In this document: positions 45,873-51,324 of the stretch, in pieces | How the letters are laid out: each line of letters starts with the position of its first letter | Numbering within the stretch: position 1 is the stretch's first letter | Source of the DNA: Lewinellaceae bacterium | Lineage (GTDB): Bacteria > Bacteroidota > Bacteroidia > Chitinophagales > Saprospiraceae | DNA length: 51,324 nt | Reading direction: 5' to 3' | Assembly (NCBI GenBank): GCA_024639065.1 | Contig: JAHEJC010000008.1 | Location: 1-51,324, forward strand | Made by a program: the position numbers and the translations under genes | Notes under the pieces: generated by a model | Databases searched by the model: none | Seen by the model: the letters and a program-made list of their open reading frames with translations, nothing else | What the model was told of the DNA's origin: nothing

Positions 45873-48800
45873 TTATTTTAGAACCACTATTTTTTCCATT
45901 TGGCTATCCAACACATAATTCGTGCCCCTTTCCGTTTCAGCAGTGATTTTATAAAAATAGATGCCGTTAGGAAGTTTATTTCCAGACCCATTGGTACCAT
46001 CCCATTGAATAGGTCCTGCCAGATAACCGTTGGAAAATGAATTTTCTTCCAAAGTGACTACTTTTTGTCCTTGGGCATTATATATTTCAATACTTACTTT
46101 TAATTCCACATTGGCCAATCCATGCTCAAAGTAAAACTGAGTTGATTCCGTCAATGGATTTGGATAAGCACTGGTTTTGGAAATGTCTTTAGATCGTTGG
46201 AGTACTTCAAACTCAATGGTTGATTGGTTGGAATTATTAGCAATATCCCATGCTTTTACGGTGATGGTATGTTTTCCTGGTTTAAGGCTTGAGAATGGAT
46301 AATTCACGGATCCTTTGGTATAATTGTCTTTCTCGGAGTTATAAAAATCATTTAGAATGATCGAATTTTTGGTGTCTGAATCTAAGATAGCAACCAGATC
46401 ATGTCCTATACTATTTCCACTTACATTGAGTCCGGAGTCATCGGATAAATCCACTAATAATAATGGATTTTCATCGGTGAATCCACCATTTGTAAAAGTC
46501 CGATCATTTATAAAAAGGGTAATGTCCGGACCGAGATCATCATCTAATTTTGTTTGACTAGATCCTCCAATAACTAGATTTGAAAAAAGGCCGCTGGCAT
46601 CGGTGGCCAGATCTGTAGCGTAGTAACTCATTTTTCCATTACCGTAAGTATAATTTATGTCAATGGGTAACACAAAAGTAAATACAAATTTACCGTTGGT
46701 AACACTTACTGAACCATTAAACAGAACATTTTTCTGCACTTCAAATTCTCTAAATTGGCTATTTGTATTTTGTTGAAGGGTCTGGATTCTGGTGCGCTTA
46801 TCAAAAAGGGTGGGGTATAGTGTGCCATTAAAATCATTCAATACTTGGCCTGAAAAATCTTGTATTTCACCTTCAAAAGTAACTTGTTGCAAAGCTTTTA
46901 GGGTATCTATTTCTGCTCCACTTTTATGATCAACTACCCTTGTAGTAACAACACGATGCTTTGGATAGTTAAGCTTTAAGGAAGGGTCCCCTATTAATAA
47001 AAACTTTCTTGAATTACTGCTCAGTGTATCCGCAGCGTTCGAATTTTTTGCCATACTCAGGACTTCACCCAAAGTGGGTTCTTTCCCATCGACAGGATCT
47101 GTTAAGTGATCGAATACCGCTTTAGCTAATCTCCGATTTGAATTTGAATAGACCGCTCTTACTGTAGAGAAAAGTCCAATTACACCTCCTTTAGAATTGA
47201 GAAACGAAAGTTCACCTGGAGATACATTGGAGGGATCGTCAAAACCGGTAAAGGTACAGGTAGCAGTCACCAGCAGGGGCATCCTATTATAATTATTCCA
47301 TGATTCGATATCAGTTAGTTCCAGAACCCGTTCGTCAGCCCATCCTTTAGGACCTCCATGGCCCATATAATTTATCACAAAAGTACCCTGGAAAAATAAG
47401 TTGTTGATTTCATCATTTACGGATGGATAACGTTCGCCTCCAGGCGTGGATTCTTGCTTAAATGCATCAAAATAAATTTTCTCCAGATTGTATTCTTGAT
47501 TACCTAAACCGAATGATTCGGCTATACCGTCGGACTGGTCTAAATGACTACTGCCATCTTCATCATCCGCCACAAACCCAGCTCTCAACTTCCAATTACC
47601 AAAGACATCCGGCGCGGTTTCATAATGAATGATCTTATTAATAACTTGCTCTGCTTCTTCCGGTGATTTGACTGGAATCCGGCCTATTGAAAGATCCAAA
47701 GCGCCCCGTAAACCACTGTCTCCTTCATTATCACTCAATAAACCATAGTAATCATCTGATGGAAAGGAAGCAACCGGGTTGAATGATTGTTGCGTTTCAT
47801 AAGTAGGTACAAAGTTTTGATAAGGTATTTCAGAATAAATATGTCGATAATCAAATGAAGCATCTCCAAAAAGTAATAAGTAACGGAATTGAGGATCCCT
47901 TTTGTGAATCATTCTCACGAAATTTCTCAAAGCAGTAGGATCAACCCGGCCACTCGAAAACTCATTGTAGATCTTATCCACTCCGACAACTTGAACATTA
48001 AGATTACTAGTTGATGCACGGTATTTTTGATAGACTCTCACCTCAGTTTCGAAATCTGGATGGTAGATTACTACCATGTCCGCAGATGATAAAGCATGTA
48101 TATTTTGGTTTTCAATTTTACCCACTGCAACCGGCTGCTGATCAATGTCTGCTTCATCAAATACCAAAAATGATCTAAGAATATCTGACGGTGAAGTGAA
48201 CAGTGTCCGATCATTTATTTGTTCAGCAGTTATTTCTTTAATATCCCATGGAAATGTTACATCCCATATTTTTAAATCCTTCGAATTGTGTTTAATGGAG
48301 TATTTGGAATAAGCATGATCTATACTCGTATATTCAATCACGCGTAGTGGTGTGTTGTCATATTCTAATGATTGATCAGTGTGAATTTCAATATAATCCA
48401 GCCACCCATCGCTCGCTTGATTTACAACAGGAAATTCTAATTTCAAATTGAAATCTGTATCTTTTCTTTGAGTCTCAACCTTAATTATGCCTTCATTTAC
48501 ATAAGAGGCTTCCACATTTGAAACATCTGTTCGAGCGATCGTTTTATTAAATACCTCATTGTTAAGAACAAGTTGATAGGAAGAATTTTCACTCGACCGA
48601 GCTACAAAGCTGGAAAAAATTTTAATCGAATTATTTAGAGGTACGGAAGAAAGGTCGAAAAAATTGCCGTATTGTTTTTCTGCTCCATCTTTGAATCGAT
48701 CACCGAACCATCGTTGACCCGAACCTTGAGACGCAAAATAAGGATGAAGCAGATTAGTTACGTCTTCTTCATAACGCATGGCCAAATCACCTTCGGCCGT

Positions 48801-49319
48801 GACAAAAGTAGTCGGTTCATCCAGGTAATTTTCCGTTACAATGCTACTTCTTTGCTCTGCTGAAATTTTTATGAAAAAGTAATTTAGCTCATCATAAATA
48901 TTTTTAGGCTTATGATGGATTTCCTCTTTTTCATCATAAATCCATATGGATGCACCTTCTCCATAAAAAAGCATGTAATCTCCCGGATCGATCTTCCCAT
49001 CACCTCCATCCCTGAGTAGGGTAGGGTGCTCCATTAATCCATCGAGGTAACTATTTTTTATTAGTTCAGGTAGGGCGCCTCCCTTATTACCATATATCTT
49101 AATGGAATTTGAATTTGTATTGGGTAGGTCTATTCCAAGTTCATTGTTCAAAAAGTTATAGTCCAACTTATAAATTCCAGTTGTTTCAATGCCAAATTTA
49201 AAAATATCCCCATTATTCAACACCGAAGATTTATTATAATCTGCTTGTCCAAAGCACAAAGAACAGGCCAAGCAGAAATAAATGGTCAGATTATTGTGAT
49301 TAGTAAATCCTGGAGTCAT
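45873..49319 (-). CDS. porU: Type IX secretion sortase PorU
   Basis: A 1148-residue gingipain-like (C25) peptidase that removes the C-terminal sorting domain of T9SS cargo and attaches many to surface lipopolysaccharide. The catalytic pair is H654 (YMGHGGPKGW) and C688 (VTATCTFTGFDDP). A long beta-rich N-terminal part (about 1-400) precedes the peptidase domain (about 400-770), then an Ig-like region. Residues about 1060-1148 (YPNPLTESTQFYFEHG, NGIYFYKITAETE) form a domain related to type A sorting domains; PorU is known to keep it. A signal peptide ends near residue 25 (CSLCFGQ). Transcribed ahead of porV. Confidence 0.95.
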   Translation of the reverse strand: MTPGFTNHNNLTIYFCLACSLCFGQADYNKSSVLNNGDIFKFGIETTGIYKLDYNFLNNELGIDLPNTNSNSIKIYGNKGGALPELIKNSYLDGLMEHPTLLRDGGDGKIDPGDYMLFYGEGASIWIYDEKEEIHHKPKNIYDELNYFFIKISAEQRSSIVTENYLDEPTTFVTAEGDLAMRYEEDVTNLLHPYFASQGSGQRWFGDRFKDGAEKQYGNFFDLSSVPLNNSIKIFSSFVARSSENSSYQLVLNNEVFNKTIARTDVSNVEASYVNEGIIKVETQRKDTDFNLKLEFPVVNQASDGWLDYIEIHTDQSLEYDNTPLRVIEYTSIDHAYSKYSIKHNSKDLKIWDVTFPWDIKEITAEQINDRTLFTSPSDILRSFLVFDEADIDQQPVAVGKIENQNIHALSSADMVVIYHPDFETEVRVYQKYRASTSNLNVQVVGVDKIYNEFSSGRVDPTALRNFVRMIHKRDPQFRYLLLFGDASFDYRHIYSEIPYQNFVPTYETQQSFNPVASFPSDDYYGLLSDNEGDSGLRGALDLSIGRIPVKSPEEAEQVINKIIHYETAPDVFGNWKLRAGFVADDEDGSSHLDQSDGIAESFGLGNQEYNLEKIYFDAFKQESTPGGERYPSVNDEINNLFFQGTFVINYMGHGGPKGWADERVLELTDIESWNNYNRMPLLVTATCTFTGFDDPSNVSPGELSFLNSKGGVIGLFSTVRAVYSNSNRRLAKAVFDHLTDPVDGKEPTLGEVLSMAKNSNAADTLSSNSRKFLLIGDPSLKLNYPKHRVVTTRVVDHKSGAEIDTLKALQQVTFEGEIQDFSGQVLNDFNGTLYPTLFDKRTRIQTLQQNTNSQFREFEVQKNVLFNGSVSVTNGKFVFTFVLPIDINYTYGNGKMSYYATDLATDASGLFSNLVIGGSSQTKLDDDLGPDITLFINDRTFTNGGFTDENPLLLVDLSDDSGLNVSGNSIGHDLVAILDSDTKNSIILNDFYNSEKDNYTKGSVNYPFSSLKPGKHTITVKAWDIANNSNQSTIEFEVLQRSKDISKTSAYPNPLTESTQFYFEHGLANVELKVSIEIYNAQGQKVVTLEENSFSNGYLAGPIQWDGTNGSGNKLPNGIYFYKITAETERGTNYVLDSQMEKIVVLK

Positions 49320-49358
49320 AAGTTTAAAGTTATTATCCGGTTAATTTTTATATTTTAC

Positions 49359-49384
49359 AAACGATTAATAGATAACAATCGTTT
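49359..49384. promoter_or_regulatory. Inverted repeat between porU and porP
   Basis: AAACGATT (49359-49366) and AATCGTTT (49377-49384) are a perfect 8+8 inverted repeat with a 10-base spacer, in the 144-base divergent control region of the T9SS genes. It could be a site for a dimeric regulator acting on both directions. Confidence 0.4.
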
Positions 49385-49463
49385 AACTAAAACATAAACG
49401 CCCCGCCTACTTGTCATTGTATAGACATTTGGTAGATTAACTTAACTAAATTGCAATTTTTTC

Positions 49464-50468
49464 TTGGCCGACAAAAGCTTTGCGATATTATTATTTTTTT
49501 TACTGTGCTTTTCTGCTAAAGCGCAGGATCCGATATTCAGTCAGTTTTACAATGCACCATTACAATTGAATCCTGCGTTTGCGGGTAATACGTATGCACC
49601 CAAATTTGCAGTGAACTATCGCAATCAATGGCCAAGCCTACCTACAGCTTATGCAACTTATTCCTTTAGCTACGATCAATATTTCAACAACATCAATAGT
49701 GGATTTGGTCTCTTCATTTTGTCAGATGATGCTGGGAAAGGATTATTGAAAACCAATAAAATAGGTGCGGTCTATGCTTATCGACTTAAGTTGGATAATG
49801 ACATTTTTGCAAAATTTGGAGTAGAAGCGGCTGTAGTTCAATCAAGATATAATTGGAATAAGTTCATTTTCCCGGACCAATTATCAGATGAATCAGGAAT
49901 TATTACACCTGGCGGATCTACTTTAGAGATAGCTCCTGAAAATGAAAAAGCTGGTTATTTTGATCTTTCTATGGGCGTTATGGCGTACACGCCGACGGTC
50001 TATGCTGGAATTACGTTAAAACATCTAAACACCCCTGATCAGTCTATATTGGAAACAAATAATAATTTACAGAATGGGCTTCCAATAAGGATATCTCTAC
50101 ATGCTGGTGCACAAATTGGCGTTTTTGAAAAACGAAATGAATTTTATAGAACCTTCATTTCTCCCTCTGTACTTTATGTCAAACAAGGTGGTTTTTCGCA
50201 AATTGTTGCAGGATCTTATTTTGGTTTTAATGCTCTTTTTTTAGGAGTTTATTATCGGCACACGTCTTCAAATTCAGATGCAACAATATTCACAACTGGC
50301 TTCCAAAAAGGATCTTTTAAGATTGGATATAGTTTTGACATGACTATTTCCTCCTTATCGATCAGAACGGGAGGCAGTCATGAAATAGGAATTGTTGTGA
50401 ATCTTGAGAATAGTCCCTTATTCCCCAAAGAATCAAAGTATAACGATTGTTTTCAAATATTTAGATAA
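49464..50468 (+). CDS. porP: PorP/SprF family type IX secretion membrane protein
   Basis: A 334-residue outer-membrane beta-barrel of the PorP/SprF family. The signal peptide (FAILLFFLLCFSAKA) is cut before QDPIFSQFYNAPLQLNPAFAG, the diagnostic mature N-terminus. Further blocks are YRNQWPSLP near residue 53 and GFGLFILSDDAGKGLL near 77. The only start that includes the signal peptide is the TTG at 49464. PorP-type proteins work with the periplasmic ring of T9SS. The next gene is gldK/gldJ-type, the usual porP-porK order. Confidence 0.92.
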   Translation: MADKSFAILLFFLLCFSAKAQDPIFSQFYNAPLQLNPAFAGNTYAPKFAVNYRNQWPSLPTAYATYSFSYDQYFNNINSGFGLFILSDDAGKGLLKTNKIGAVYAYRLKLDNDIFAKFGVEAAVVQSRYNWNKFIFPDQLSDESGIITPGGSTLEIAPENEKAGYFDLSMGVMAYTPTVYAGITLKHLNTPDQSILETNNNLQNGLPIRISLHAGAQIGVFEKRNEFYRTFISPSVLYVKQGGFSQIVAGSYFGFNALFLGVYYRHTSSNSDATIFTTGFQKGSFKIGYSFDMTISSLSIRTGGSHEIGIVVNLENSPLFPKESKYNDCFQIFR

Positions 50469-50545
50469 AAAAGGACTTATTATAGGCACGATATTTGAAA
50501 TAATGCACGTTAATATAACCTAAGATCCATAAACATTTTAAAAGT

Positions 50546-51324
50546 ATGTACAAAAAGTTTGCGTTTTTTCTTTTAATAGCTGGCTTAACATTAGCAAGCT
50601 CTTGCAAATCTTCAAAAGGAGGTCGATCTTCTACTACAGGTTGGAAATACAATGACCAGGAATGGGGAGGATTTGAAAAGTTAGATTATAAAGGCCAGAT
50701 CACAGGACCAAATCTTGTTCCGATAGAAGGTGGCACATTTTCCATGGGTTTAACGGATGAAGATGTAGGATTTGAATGGAATAATGTTTCTCGCCGGGTT
50801 ACCGTTTCTTCATTTTATATGGACGAAACGGAAGTAGCCAATATTGATTATCGAGAATATGTGTATTGGTTGCAACGGGTTCACGCGGAATCCAATCCTC
50901 AACACATTCGAAAGGCGCTTCCCGATACCTTGGTTTGGAGAGAAGAATTATCATTTAATGAGCCTTTGGTTAATAATTATTTCCGGCATCCTTCTTATGA
51001 CGATTATCCTGTAGTTGGTGTTTCTTGGGAACAAGCTACCGAATATAGTATTTGGAGAACCGATGCTGTAAATGAAATGATTCTCATTGAACGCGGTATA
51101 TTGAATCCTAATACAGAGCAAAAAGGATCTGAAAGTTTCAACTCGGATGCTTATCTGGTAGGCCAATACCAAGGAGATGTAAAGAAAAATCTTAAAGATT
51201 TACGAACAGGAGGTGAAAGAGCAGTTAGGAAAGAAGATGGTATTCTAGTGCCTAAATATCGGTTACCTACTGAAGCAGAATGGGAATATGCAGCCTTAGC
51301 ACTTCAAGGGAATAAATTACCCAA
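50546..51324 (+). CDS. GldK/GldJ-type T9SS lipoprotein (partial, runs off the window)
   Basis: The N-terminal 259 residues of a lipoprotein with a formylglycine-generating-enzyme-like (FGE-sulfatase) domain. The signal ends in LASSC (C20). The segment TGWKYNDQEWGGFEK after it is typical of GldK/GldJ. The FGE fold begins at PIEGGTFSMGLTDEDVGF near 60, then FYMDETEVANIDYREYV, PVVGVSWEQA and the closing YRLPTEAEWEYAA at the window edge. GldK (PorK) with GldN forms the ring under the outer membrane; GldJ stabilises it. Position directly after porP favours PorK/GldK, with gldL-gldM-gldN expected beyond 51324. The frame has no stop before the window end. Confidence 0.85.
   Translation, partial: MYKKFAFFLLIAGLTLASSCKSSKGGRSSTTGWKYNDQEWGGFEKLDYKGQITGPNLVPIEGGTFSMGLTDEDVGFEWNNVSRRVTVSSFYMDETEVANIDYREYVYWLQRVHAESNPQHIRKALPDTLVWREELSFNEPLVNNYFRHPSYDDYPVVGVSWEQATEYSIWRTDAVNEMILIERGILNPNTEQKGSESFNSDAYLVGQYQGDVKKNLKDLRTGGERAVRKEDGILVPKYRLPTEAEWEYAALALQGNKLP

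Noticed and set aside
1-51324. Prophage, insertion sequence or integrative element
   Set aside because: No transposase, integrase, phage structural gene or long terminal repeat was found on either strand.

Overview
The window is about 51 kb of AT-rich chromosome from a Bacteroidota bacterium. The evidence is a type IX secretion system (T9SS) locus (porU, porV, porP and a gldK/gldJ-type lipoprotein gene), promoters of the Bacteroidota TAnnTTTG type, many lipoproteins, and a remnant of a protein with a T9SS C-terminal sorting domain. A marine, Saprospiria-like member would fit, but that rank is inference. No rRNA operon, prophage, transposase or CRISPR array is visible. The only certain RNA gene is rnpB (RNase P RNA).

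Layout. 1-3764: 3' end of an oligopeptide/dipeptide ABC importer (binding protein, two permeases). 3975-8145: housekeeping genes (HU, cystathionine gamma-synthase/lyase family, RadC, ABC exporter). 8619-22890: a sugar catabolic island. 23181-26324: stand-alone TrpB2, a small membrane protein, a family 2 glycosyltransferase. 26432-30266: a broken yebC, a TPR lipoprotein, an exported amidohydrolase and a broken HEAT-like gene. 30433-33960: dnaE. 34277-38375: two exported redoxins, CutC, a small lipoprotein, a 5'-truncated T9SS cargo remnant and superoxide dismutase. 38487-43773: a large NtrY-like sensor kinase, a cyclase-family lipoprotein and a DUF6503-like protein. 43918-44316: rnpB. 44541-51324: T9SS genes, porU-porV on the minus strand diverging from porP-gldK on the plus strand.

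The most informative region is 8619-22890. An aldehyde dehydrogenase is followed without a gap by an enolase-superfamily cycloisomerase. Further on are a RhaT-type sugar symporter, a complete TRAP transporter, a GH117 lipoprotein (the 3,6-anhydro-L-galactosidase family), a medium-chain dehydrogenase and a KduD-like short-chain dehydrogenase. Read together they match the route for 3,6-anhydro-L-galactose (AHG), the unusual sugar of agar: GH117 releases AHG, the dehydrogenase oxidises it to anhydrogalactonate, the cycloisomerase gives 2-keto-3-deoxy-L-galactonate, and the two later dehydrogenases would epimerise C5 through 3-deoxy-2,5-hexodiulosonate to 2-keto-3-deoxy-D-gluconate. A minus-strand group inside the island (3-hydroxyisobutyrate-dehydrogenase-like reductase, beta-propeller lactonase, phytanoyl-CoA-dioxygenase-like enzyme) has no assigned step. 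No endo-agarase, SusC/SusD pair, KDG kinase or KDPG aldolase is in the window.

Four genes are broken (galM, yebC, a HEAT-like gene, a delta-60/T9SS cargo gene). Most lesions are single-base frameshifts, so decay and sequencing error must be told apart. Yet-unexplained structures include two long inverted repeats at 20739-20879, an inverted repeat between porU and porP, a heptamer-phased GATCACG repeat after rnpB, and a structured element at 42844-42964.
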